Shown here: positions 14,058-20,251 of the stretch, piece by piece
Layout: each line of letters starts with the position of its first letter
Position numbering within the stretch: position 1 is the stretch's first letter
IMG/VR virus record: IMGVR_UViG_3300032223_000711
Coordinates: 1 to 20,711 of that record
Strand: one strand, 5' to 3'
Length of the DNA: 20,711 nt
From: a virus
Made by a program: the position numbers and the translations under genes
The notes under the pieces: model-generated
Seen by the model: the letters and a program-made list of their open reading frames with translations, nothing else
What the model was told of the DNA's origin: nothing
Databases searched by the model: none

Positions 14058-14058
14058 T

Positions 14059-14325
14059 ATGACAGTCGAAGCTCCAAAACTACCAGAAGTTAAATTTAAT
14101 AAAAACGGCTACGAAATCCGTACAGATATCCTTGATATGGCTAAAGGCCTAGTTAGCGAAGAATTCCACGCTAAGTTTCGTGGTTGGGAAATGTCAGTTC
14201 AGAAAGATGAAAAGACAGGTCAAGTAGTTAGCAAAGTTGATATGCCAGAGTTTCCAGGACTTGATAAAGTTCTAGAAGCTGCGGAAAAAATGTACGCATT
14301 TGTTAACATAGGCGCAAAGAAATAA
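14059..14325 (+). CDS. Partner protein of the phasin-like gene, unknown
   Basis: This 88-residue protein contains KFNKNGYEIRTDILDMAKGL, EEFHAKFRGWEMSV and DMPEFPGLDKVLEAAEKMY. I recall similar small proteins in marine T4-like phages, also adjacent to a short helical gene. ATG 14059 is used rather than the in-frame GTG at 14050, since the latter lies inside the preceding gene and AAGG is well spaced from the ATG. It is the last gene of the plus-strand island and is followed by tandem hairpins and a strong terminator. No enzymatic motif is visible. A complex with the phasin-like protein is a reasonable inference from coupling. Confidence 0.82.
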   Translation: MTVEAPKLPEVKFNKNGYEIRTDILDMAKGLVSEEFHAKFRGWEMSVQKDEKTGQVVSKVDMPEFPGLDKVLEAAEKMYAFVNIGAKK

Positions 14326-14332
14326 TATTATA

Positions 14333-14345
14333 GGTGCATAGCACC
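14333..14345 (+). promoter_or_regulatory. Hairpin GGTGC-ATA-GCACC after the island
   Basis: A perfect 5-bp stem with a 3-base loop lies 8 bases after the island's last stop. It has no T-run, so it is probably an mRNA 3' stabiliser or an ancillary hairpin before the strong terminator 20 bases on. Confidence 0.5.
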
Positions 14346-14364
14346 GTTATATATTGGTAGTAAT

Positions 14365-14388
14365 AGAAAGGACCGAAAGGTCCTTTCT
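14365..14388. terminator. Bidirectional intrinsic terminator between converging genes
   Basis: AGAAAGGACC-GAAA-GGTCCTTTCT makes a perfect 10-bp stem with a GNRA loop, followed by TATT on the plus strand and preceded by an A-rich flank for the minus strand. It serves the plus-strand island (last stop 14325) and the minus-strand gene whose stop begins at 14388. Confidence 0.9.
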
Positions 14389-14834
14389 TATTGGCTGGTT
14401 AGTGCGTGATGATCTAGAGCTGCTTTGATCTGCTCTAGTGGAAGATCGTGTTCTCTATATCCTGTGATCATATCTCGGACATAGTCTTTGCTAGGTGGTG
14501 CCATAGTTTTGTAATCAGGATCCATAATGTAGGTAGTCGCTGAAAACGGTTTTCCTTTAGCGTGTACTTCTACAGGAATCCTATTGTAGTGTACGTGATA
14601 GTCTTCGTCTTTGTCTAAATGGATGAGATCGTTGTGGCTAATACTCCACAGAATTCCTGCTACAGATGAATGATCGTTGCTGACAATATCAGCATAGTGT
14701 TTGATCAATAATTGGAAGTTGTGTAATAGGGCAGGTCCTATGAACTTGGCGCTGGGGCAGCGTTCTTTAAAATCTTCGCTTAGGGTATTATGCCCATAGG
14801 CAAAATAATATACTGATAGTTCATTGGCTCGCAT
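14388..14834 (-). CDS. Gamma-glutamylcyclotransferase-like protein (GGCT/AIG2 fold)
   Basis: This 148-residue protein begins with the family motif VYYFAYGHN (residues 8-16; most members have YGSN, here Ser is His). The region LDKDEDYHVHYNRIPVEV (73-90) is the usual second signature with the catalytic Glu, here E77. Members cleave gamma-glutamyl dipeptides or amides to pyroglutamate, or remove gamma-glutamyl groups from other substrates. The His in the glycine-loop motif could change substrate choice. The ribosome site is poor: AAGTGAG lies about 15 bases upstream. A late-like ACTAAATA is only 4 bases from the ATG, too close to serve it well. It is the last minus-strand gene before the plus-strand island, with a terminator at its stop. 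Confidence 0.75.
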   Translation of the reverse strand: MRANELSVYYFAYGHNTLSEDFKERCPSAKFIGPALLHNFQLLIKHYADIVSNDHSSVAGILWSISHNDLIHLDKDEDYHVHYNRIPVEVHAKGKPFSATTYIMDPDYKTMAPPSKDYVRDMITGYREHDLPLEQIKAALDHHALTSQ

Positions 14835-14854
14835 CTAGTATTTAGTGCTCACTT

Positions 14855-14942
14855 CAGGATACCATTCCGGGCACGACTCCGTAATATCCTGCCCAGCAGC
14901 CGGGCACACACTAGTAACGCATAACGTCCTAAGGTAGTGTGT
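14855..14942 (-). ncRNA. Structured intergenic segment with a 23S-like loop, possible ncRNA or leader
   Basis: Three perfect inverted repeats fill this short gap: CAGGATA/TATCCTG (14855-14861 and 14885-14891), TGCCC/GGGCA (14890-14894 and 14902-14906) and ACACACTA/TAGTGTGT (14906-14913 and 14935-14942). The octamer GTGCCCGG (minus strand) occurs twice, at 14867-14874 and 14900-14907, and either copy can pair with the single GGGCA between them, so two folds exclude each other. The loop of the ACACACTA stem, 21 bases, reads on the plus strand GTAAC-GC-ATAACG-TCCTAAGG, close to helix 69-71 of 23S rRNA (GTAACTATAACGGTCCTAAGGTAG). No known riboswitch or RNA family is recognised. Whether it is transcribed is unknown; the flanking genes are on the minus strand. 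Confidence 0.45.
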
Positions 14943-16060
14943 TAGGCTTGACCCTCTTCATCCTGTTTTAGTTTGAATGAGAAGTCATCAATTTTGGCAT
15001 TAGGGTAACGAGCCAGTAGTTTTGCTTTGGCATCTTCTTTGCTGTCTGCTTCAAACTCTGCTTGTTTGCCTGATGGTTTGTGAGTAACAGTATATGTTCC
15101 TGGACCGTCTGCTTCAGCTTCAGCTTCTGGAGCTTCTGATGCATAGGACAATGGGAAACGTTTCTTAATATCTGCTTCAGCTTTGGCAACATCATAACCG
15201 CCGCGCATAATATCTTGACTGTTTTTGTTGATTTCTTCGCCGTTTGCAGCGATAGCTGCTACAATGCGTTTCATCAATCCTGGGAATAGTTCAGAAAACT
15301 TTTCATCACTACGGATAGATTGATTACCGTTGTTTAGCTGATTAGTAGGGGCGTGCATCTGCCATTTACCGTTGACATCATCTGCATTCTGTTTGTCAAA
15401 GATACTAACAATAGGGCCTTCGTCGGCATAACGATTGAACCATTGTAGGCCTTGACTTGATCCTGTACAGAAACTGGCATTGAATCCGTGTGCATTGTTG
15501 AATGTATAGCAACTACCGTAGTTGTATGGAATAACTACCAAGAAGCGATCATCATCAATCAGCACAGTTTCTTTTTTGTCTTTTTTATGCTTTTCGATCA
15601 CCGCAGCATCAGCAATACGTCTTAGTTCGTCTCGGTATTCACGATTTTGAATGATAGCTTGAATCTGTCTAATTGATTTAAACTTATTGAAATCTTGATC
15701 TTTTTGTTGTAGCTTGCCTCGAATACTTAGAGCCTTCCACGCACCTAGTGCATCACCACCTTCACCGTTGACATCTTCGTAGTCTGCTTGGCCAGTGGTA
15801 TATAAACGGAATAGCCATTCATCAAATTTACCGTCTGCTGAAAGGTCACCGTACTTGGTGTTGCTCAATGAGTGATCAATGACTTCGCTCCAGGCCTGAC
15901 CCAGTTCTGCATCTGTGGGTTTAGGTCCTAGTCTAGCAACTATAGTCTTAGGGAACGTGCTGTCGTGTTTGATAGCAATTCCTAGCATTTTTAATTTTTG
16001 TGGATCCTTGGCAATCTTGTTGATGTAGTTTGCTTCGGAGATTAATTGTAAGAGCTTCAT
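14942..16060 (-). CDS. Unknown protein with capsid-targeting-like N-terminus
   Basis: This 372-residue protein starts MKLLQLISEA, which fits the T4 internal-protein pattern with a gp21-type cut after E9. The central part holds NYGSCYTFNNAHGFNASFCTG, then WFNRYADEGPIVSIFDKQN and KWQMHAPTNQL. A similar Cys-Thr-Gly, aromatic-Tyr, GPIV.I then Q.H pattern occurs, as I recall, in several large-phage proteins of unknown role. The C-terminal 70 residues form a small beta domain (GTYTVTHKPSGKQAEFEADS), possibly a duplicated tail module. It overlaps the upstream gene as ATGA. Being cut and packaged in the head would let it enter the cell with the DNA; that is inference from the N-terminus alone. Confidence 0.75.
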   Translation of the reverse strand: MKLLQLISEANYINKIAKDPQKLKMLGIAIKHDSTFPKTIVARLGPKPTDAELGQAWSEVIDHSLSNTKYGDLSADGKFDEWLFRLYTTGQADYEDVNGEGGDALGAWKALSIRGKLQQKDQDFNKFKSIRQIQAIIQNREYRDELRRIADAAVIEKHKKDKKETVLIDDDRFLVVIPYNYGSCYTFNNAHGFNASFCTGSSQGLQWFNRYADEGPIVSIFDKQNADDVNGKWQMHAPTNQLNNGNQSIRSDEKFSELFPGLMKRIVAAIAANGEEINKNSQDIMRGGYDVAKAEADIKKRFPLSYASEAPEAEAEADGPGTYTVTHKPSGKQAEFEADSKEDAKAKLLARYPNAKIDDFSFKLKQDEEGQA

Positions 16061-16932
16061 CCTGAAATTAAACTCCTCTTAAAGAATGCCAACACAGTTC
16101 CAAGTTTAGCTTGATCGCCACCTGAAATATCTTTTAGTATCAAAGATACTCCTTCCTCACTTCTGTTGTTATATCCGCCATAACGACTTGCGCTGATCTC
16201 ACCGGTTTGTTCTGGATAGTAATGTCCAGCGGTCAATGCCAATGCTTGTTGAATAGCACCTTTGATAAAACTAGGAACATCAGTTGAACCAGCTTCAAGG
16301 GCTTCTAGACCGCTTTGTAATGATTTGGCCTGATTGAGCTTCTTTTCTGCTTTGTGGAAAGCATCGTTCTTGATCTGTGTGGCTACCATACCTTTGATAT
16401 CTGCAATAGCAGTATTGATAGATTTAATCCATAATGGACGGAACTTGATCATAATAGCATCTGGATCAAGTTGATTTACTTTTTTTAGTTCTGAGTCACG
16501 TTGTTTTCTAGTAGACTTAACATCTTTGGTGTTGCCAGTGTCTTTACCAACGTAGATAGCTTTGGGGTTACCACCTAGCTCTCCTTTAAGGAAATCTAGT
16601 ATGTTGCCGCCACGATCGTTTTGAAATGTCACAGGATCGCCGCCTGAGCTGGCCACTGCTTCGTAGCTGCCGCTGGTTTGTTTGATAGCACCTACACCCT
16701 TGGGATACTTCATTAGCACCCAACTACCTTTGTAGTGATTCTTTAGTTCGCTCCAGCTGATTTTACCTGCTGGAACATAGGTTTGTTCGTGTCCTAGCCC
16801 TTTTTGTGAATGTAGGAATTTAACTACCTGTGGGCCACCTGGAAGTGATTTTACCACATCCATACTAGAACTAACTTCAAATACTAGTGATTCACATAGT
16901 TGGGCAAATAATTGATATGTTTCTGGCTTCAT
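16057..16932 (-). CDS. Unknown phage protein, helical C-terminal half
   Basis: This 291-residue protein has a mixed beta-rich N-terminal half (SWSELKNHYKGSWVLMKYP, then GGNILDFLKGELGG and KAIYVGKDTG) and a helical C-terminal half. I do not recognise a family. The N-terminus MKPETYQLFAQLCES has a possible LxE-S cleavage site near residue 14, weaker than in its neighbours. A GATAAATA motif at 16938-16945 predicts a transcript start at the ATG itself, so the mRNA would be leaderless; no ribosome site is visible. Its stop overlaps the next ATG as ATGA, coupling it to the gene at 14942-16060. Confidence 0.78.
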   Translation of the reverse strand: MKPETYQLFAQLCESLVFEVSSSMDVVKSLPGGPQVVKFLHSQKGLGHEQTYVPAGKISWSELKNHYKGSWVLMKYPKGVGAIKQTSGSYEAVASSGGDPVTFQNDRGGNILDFLKGELGGNPKAIYVGKDTGNTKDVKSTRKQRDSELKKVNQLDPDAIMIKFRPLWIKSINTAIADIKGMVATQIKNDAFHKAEKKLNQAKSLQSGLEALEAGSTDVPSFIKGAIQQALALTAGHYYPEQTGEISASRYGGYNNRSEEGVSLILKDISGGDQAKLGTVLAFFKRSLISG

Positions 16933-16937
16933 AAGAA

Positions 16938-16945
16938 TATTTATC
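16938..16945 (-). promoter_or_regulatory. Late-type promoter predicting a leaderless mRNA
   Basis: The minus strand reads GATAAATA and contains the TAA stop of the preceding gene. With the usual -13 to -6 placement, transcription would start at base 16932, the A of the ATG. It is either a true leaderless start or a coincidental motif. Confidence 0.45.
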
Positions 16946-17786
16946 TGTCGTGTCCGAGCCTTGGGGCGTTACGATCGCGTCCTAGTTCTCGTGTGTTTTG
17001 TGGATCTGTGCTGTCTTGTTCTGGCCAGCTATAGATATAGTTACCAAACTCGTCACGCACTAATAACCAACGAATACCTGCTGCTGTATACTGTCTAATA
17101 TCAGCGTTGTATCCTGGAATAGTTGTGTCAAAATCAATGTTGCCGTCACCTAGATCGTCACCGTGATTTCTTACCCAATTAGCCACAGCATTAACTTCCT
17201 GTGTGCTGTTAGGGCCTTGACCGCCTAGATTAGCAATCATCCAGATATCATCTGTAGGAGTGCGTGTCATACTGCGGAATAGCTGTCTGCCTAGTGTACG
17301 GATAGCACGGCTCATATTGCCAGGTAGGTTAGCTACCTGATGGAACTCTGGATTCTGCACACCTGCATTAGCTAGTGCATCTCCTGCGACCCTAGGAAGG
17401 TTTTGATTATCTACACGGATAGCAGGAACATCTGCATCTTCCGGCTCTGGATATCCAGGATCATCTGGATCTACATCAATATCACGCATACGACCTAGTA
17501 GGTCACGCATACGCTGATTAGGTTCAACACGACCTGCTGCTCGTTGTGTGTCACGTTGACTGGCTCGTCTCATTTCTGGACGATCAGCACCCGGCTCTTG
17601 TTCAGGCTCTTGGTGCTGTTCTGGTTCTTTTTTGGCTAGAGGATTATCTGAAGGTGTGTTGAATAGATGATCTAAATCATCCCAAGGACTTTTTTCTTTG
17701 TCCTTGGTTGGCTTAGGTGAACCTTCGTTTTCTTCTGGTTTTCTTTTACGCTCTGCTTCCTGCAGATAATCTCTAAAGGTTTTCAT
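16941..17786 (-). CDS. Disordered, Glu/Pro/Arg-rich protein with capsid-targeting-like N-terminus
   Basis: This 281-residue protein begins MKTFRDYLQEAE, nearly identical in pattern to the T4 internal-protein start MKTYQEFIAEA, with a predicted gp21-type cut after E10. Residues 12-100 are low-complexity, rich in Lys, Glu, Pro, Asp, Gln and Arg, as in packaged basic internal proteins. The C-terminal half looks folded (PTDDIWMIANLGGQGPNS, then TAAGIRWLLVRDEFGNYIYS). No enzyme family is recognised. It is joined to the nuclease gene by TAATATG with one base between them, so both come from one mRNA. Head packaging is inferred from the N-terminus and composition. Confidence 0.78.
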   Translation of the reverse strand: MKTFRDYLQEAERKRKPEENEGSPKPTKDKEKSPWDDLDHLFNTPSDNPLAKKEPEQHQEPEQEPGADRPEMRRASQRDTQRAAGRVEPNQRMRDLLGRMRDIDVDPDDPGYPEPEDADVPAIRVDNQNLPRVAGDALANAGVQNPEFHQVANLPGNMSRAIRTLGRQLFRSMTRTPTDDIWMIANLGGQGPNSTQEVNAVANWVRNHGDDLGDGNIDFDTTIPGYNADIRQYTAAGIRWLLVRDEFGNYIYSWPEQDSTDPQNTRELGRDRNAPRLGHDR

Positions 17787-17787
17787 A

Positions 17788-18621
17788 TTAGTCTACTGAT
17801 GCGTTAGCGCCACATAATTTACGTTTGGCGTTTGTTAATGCACCAAAGTCCACTGGCCATTCTTGTCCAGGCTGTAGCTCTTTAGCATTTGCTGGGAAAG
17901 CAAATTTTACACCAGCTTGCTGTTCAATCTGTGCGATTGGCAAACGGAACTTGGTTAGGTCATTGCCTAGGTTTGGATATGGTGCATTATGCGGGAACAT
18001 CCAACCTGCTACAGCACCTGTGTTTTGATCAACTACGATCTTATAGAAAGCGTGTGGAACAACTACGCCAGCACCAATCTTCTTGTCTTGTGCGTTGTAA
18101 ACACCGCCTGAGATAACGTTGAAGTTATGATTGCCTTGGAATGCCCAACCGCGTACTGAAGTTTCTAATAGTTTCCAAATGCCACGATTCAATGAACCAG
18201 CCTGTGGACTCATATTTGTCATTAGGAATGACTCATACTCTACCTGTTGATCCCAGCTTTGGTCTCCGTCTGGAGCCATATGTCCTTTGTCGTAGCCTGT
18301 GCCAGCATAGTCATCTGGACGAGCGCCACCTTGGATGCTTTGGTCAGCTACGAAAGCATTTGAACGTGCTACACAACCTAATGCGTGGCCTGGTGTTAGT
18401 GTCCACATAACAAAACGTGGTAGTTTTGCAGGAGCATCATAGCCAACTAGATATGCTTCACGGCAAATTGGTTGTACTGCGCCCTGTACCTGCGGCATAC
18501 CGTATGGTGCGTGTGCTTGACATTGTTGAACTGTACCTGGAGCCCGTTGTGTCCAAGCAAACGACTGTGTGCTTGTTAGTGCTGTTAAAGCCATAACTAG
18601 CCCTGCTAATAATTTTTTCAT
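17788..18621 (-). CDS. Secreted DNA/RNA non-specific endonuclease (NUC1 family)
   Basis: This 277-residue enzyme belongs to the Serratia-nuclease (NUC1, beta-beta-alpha-metal) family that cuts single- and double-stranded DNA and RNA. The family DRGH motif appears as DKGH (D111-H114, H114 the general base), and LNRGIW gives the metal-binding N146. The start is set at ATG 18621, since MKKLLAGLVMALTALTSTQS and FA form a clear Sec signal peptide with a cut after residue 22, and AAAGGG is well placed; a longer frame from 18666 lacks this. Cysteines (C34, C53, C83 and one near the end) fit disulfides outside the cytoplasm. An AATAAATA late motif lies upstream (18654-18661). It should act in the periplasm or after lysis. 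Confidence 0.93.
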   Translation of the reverse strand: MKKLLAGLVMALTALTSTQSFAWTQRAPGTVQQCQAHAPYGMPQVQGAVQPICREAYLVGYDAPAKLPRFVMWTLTPGHALGCVARSNAFVADQSIQGGARPDDYAGTGYDKGHMAPDGDQSWDQQVEYESFLMTNMSPQAGSLNRGIWKLLETSVRGWAFQGNHNFNVISGGVYNAQDKKIGAGVVVPHAFYKIVVDQNTGAVAGWMFPHNAPYPNLGNDLTKFRLPIAQIEQQAGVKFAFPANAKELQPGQEWPVDFGALTNAKRKLCGANASVD

Positions 18622-18653
18622 TTTGTAACCCTTTGTGTAGTTAAGTTGTAGTA

Positions 18654-18661
18654 TATTTATT
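18654..18661 (-). promoter_or_regulatory. Late-type promoter for the secreted nuclease
   Basis: The minus strand reads AATAAATA, 7 of 8 to the late motif, overlapping the TAA of the preceding gene. The predicted start near 18648 gives a 27-base leader with AAAGGG before ATG 18621. Confidence 0.65.
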
Positions 18662-19292
18662 GCCAAGCGACCATTTTAAAGCGTTCTTCAGGAATGCCAA
18701 AGTAACGACATTTCCAGCGACTCTGCGCAAAAAAGTCTAGATGATGCCACTCTTGCTTGCGTTGTAGTATCTGCTGTGCAGCATCTCGCCAATCTATGCT
18801 GGATAGCACGGGCTCCACAGTTTCTTTAACTGCGCATATTTCTTCATAGTCAAAGCTGTCCCATTCCCAGTGTAAGACTTCAAATGCTCTGCCCTCACGA
18901 TCAGCATAGTCCATTGAAAAGTCCAGACCCCATTTAGGACGAAGTGCTATAATCTTGTTGACTAAGGGTATTGTGCGAGCCCAATACTCTAGTTCTTCTA
19001 GAGCAGCACCTGTGTAGCCCTTGCGTTCAAATAGTAAACTGTGATTGAGATGTGCGCCTTCTATCTTGGGCTGTTGAGTGAACCAATCTTCTTTTAAGGC
19101 TCGTAGATGTTCTCTGTGCTTCTTAGGTTTAGCTCTGTTGCCGTAGGCAAAATGTTGTTCTAGGGGAGTAAGATCGTAGCCATTTTGATCAAATAGATCC
19201 AGATCGTCTATGGTGGGTTGATATAATATCTTTGCTATGGGCTGGTCCCAATAACCATTAGCATCAAACTGATTGTCAGTCAGCGTGATCAT
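18657..19292 (-). CDS. Unknown phage protein
   Basis: This 211-residue protein has the start set at ATG 19292 (MITLTDNQFDANGYWDQP), one base after the TAA of the previous gene; the frame extends to 19352, but that part overlaps the fibre-like gene. It contains HLNHSLLFERKGYTGAALEE, RPKWGLDFSMDYADREGRAF and EVLHWEWDSFDYEEI, a Trp/Tyr/Glu-rich pattern without a motif that I can name. I recall no family of known function. No signal peptide or membrane segment is present once the longer start is rejected. Translation is probably coupled to the upstream fibre-like gene, and its stop overlaps the nuclease promoter. Confidence 0.75.
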   Translation of the reverse strand: MITLTDNQFDANGYWDQPIAKILYQPTIDDLDLFDQNGYDLTPLEQHFAYGNRAKPKKHREHLRALKEDWFTQQPKIEGAHLNHSLLFERKGYTGAALEELEYWARTIPLVNKIIALRPKWGLDFSMDYADREGRAFEVLHWEWDSFDYEEICAVKETVEPVLSSIDWRDAAQQILQRKQEWHHLDFFAQSRWKCRYFGIPEERFKMVAWQ

Positions 19293-19293
19293 T

Positions 19294-19929
19294 TTACTGA
19301 CTACCAAATATCCAAACACCGCCAATGGAACTAGTGGTTGAAAGTACTTCAATCATCATACTACTCTGTGCTACGCCACCGCCACCTAATACATAGGTAA
19401 TGCTACCGTTACTACACTGACTGGATGTGACTCCGGTAAATGTGAATGTGTTATTATTTGCGTAAGGAGTAATAAAGATTTTAACTCTGCGTCCTGCTGT
19501 AAAGTTGCTGAGTGTAATATCTCTATTACCGTCGGCACTAGGTTGCCAAAATATCATAGTTGGGCCTGTGGTCATATCAACTGCCAATGTGGTAATCTGA
19601 GTGGTAACTAGAGAAGTAAAACTATCAATACCAGTTGGAGTTGAGTTAGGTATGGCTGTTACCCAATTGCCTTCGTAGTAGACAAACAAGTCACCACTGA
19701 CGCTGTCCCACCATAGCCACCCTGCTTCGGGATTGTCTGGAGGTGTTGGACCTTCGTAGACTGTACTACCCATTCCGCTTCCGCTGACAATTTTACCGCC
19801 TGGGTTACCGTCGCTGATGCGAATGGTGTTGGTGTTTGAATCGTACCAAAGACGATTTATTTCTCCGATGAGAGTTTCACCGTCAGTGCGGTCTTTGTAA
19901 CTGGAAAAGAATTTTTGTATGAAAGCCAC
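19294..19929 (-). CDS. Fibre-like structural protein, GTG start
   Basis: This 211-residue protein has an N-terminal module (about residues 14-50: RTDGETLIGEINRLWYDSNT, ending ISDGNPGG) of the type seen at the start of phage fibre or tropism-determinant proteins. A glycine-rich linker and a GWLWWDSVSGDLFVYYEGNW segment (about 69-88) follow. The C-terminus is a beta-rich, Thr/Ser/Asn-rich domain (ITLSNFTAGRRVKIFITPY and onward). No catalytic motif is visible. It begins at GTG 19929 with AAGGAG upstream; that GGAG can pair with a CTCC just before the GTG (GGAG-TAA-CTCC), which may hold back translation. A tail fibre or attachment protein is the likely role. Confidence 0.8.
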   Translation of the reverse strand: MAFIQKFFSSYKDRTDGETLIGEINRLWYDSNTNTIRISDGNPGGKIVSGSGMGSTVYEGPTPPDNPEAGWLWWDSVSGDLFVYYEGNWVTAIPNSTPTGIDSFTSLVTTQITTLAVDMTTGPTMIFWQPSADGNRDITLSNFTAGRRVKIFITPYANNNTFTFTGVTSSQCSNGSITYVLGGGGVAQSSMMIEVLSTTSSIGGVWIFGSQ

Positions 19930-19940
19930 GGAGTTACTCC

Positions 19941-20222
19941 TTAGCCTTCGTATGGTTCGTCTTCGTCTGCTATTGCGGCTGTAGTAGTGTCCGCTTGATT
20001 AGGCAAACCAGCTAGCTTTTTCATTATTTCTAGCTTTTGCTGTAGTGGAGGAACCATTGTTGGATCATCGTCTAATCCTTGTTCTTGTTCAGGATTGATC
20101 GGTGCAGGAGCCGCAGCATTACCGCCGTTGACGTTTACGATAACAGGGGCCTGTGCGGGCTTGTCATCTTCTATAGCAGATAACATATCTGCCAAACCTC
20201 TTAAAAATTCTGCTGCTCTCAT
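19941..20222 (-). CDS. Small Pro/Ala/Gln-rich phage protein
   Basis: This 93-residue protein starts MRAAEFLRGLADMLSAIEDD, followed by a Pro/Ala/Gln/Asn-rich linker with VIVNVNGGNAAAP, then a helical segment (LQQKLEIMKKLAGL) and an acidic tail. The amphipathic start resembles other proteins here but lacks a good gp21-type site. I do not recognise a family. A late promoter (20241-20248) and AGGA ribosome site precede ATG 20222, and the fibre-like gene follows after 11 bases. The layout (helix, linker, helix, acidic tail) would suit a small scaffold or adaptor for the neighbouring fibre proteins; this is inference. Confidence 0.8.
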   Translation of the reverse strand: MRAAEFLRGLADMLSAIEDDKPAQAPVIVNVNGGNAAAPAPINPEQEQGLDDDPTMVPPLQQKLEIMKKLAGLPNQADTTTAAIADEDEPYEG

Positions 20223-20240
20223 AATTTTATCCTGTTTCTA

Positions 20241-20248
20241 TATTTATC
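20241..20248 (-). promoter_or_regulatory. Late-type promoter for the 20222-18657 genes
   Basis: The minus strand reads GATAAATA, 7 of 8 to the T4 late motif, three bases after the TAA of the LamG gene. The predicted start near 20235 leaves a leader of about 13 bases with AGGA before ATG 20222. Confidence 0.65.
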
Positions 20249-20251
20249 GGC

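Noticed and set aside
14839-14846. ACTAAATA as a late promoter for the 14388-14834 gene
   Set aside because: The predicted start would fall inside the ATG, and the first two bases diverge; not enough support.
18622-18666. Longer start for the secreted nuclease at 18666
   Set aside because: It would add 15 residues before a clear signal peptide; ATG 18621 has AAAGGG and the late promoter lies within the longer frame.
19293-19352. Longer start for the 18657 gene, giving a hydrophobic N-terminus
   Set aside because: It lies wholly within the fibre-like gene end; ATG 19292 is one base after that stop, the usual spacing here.
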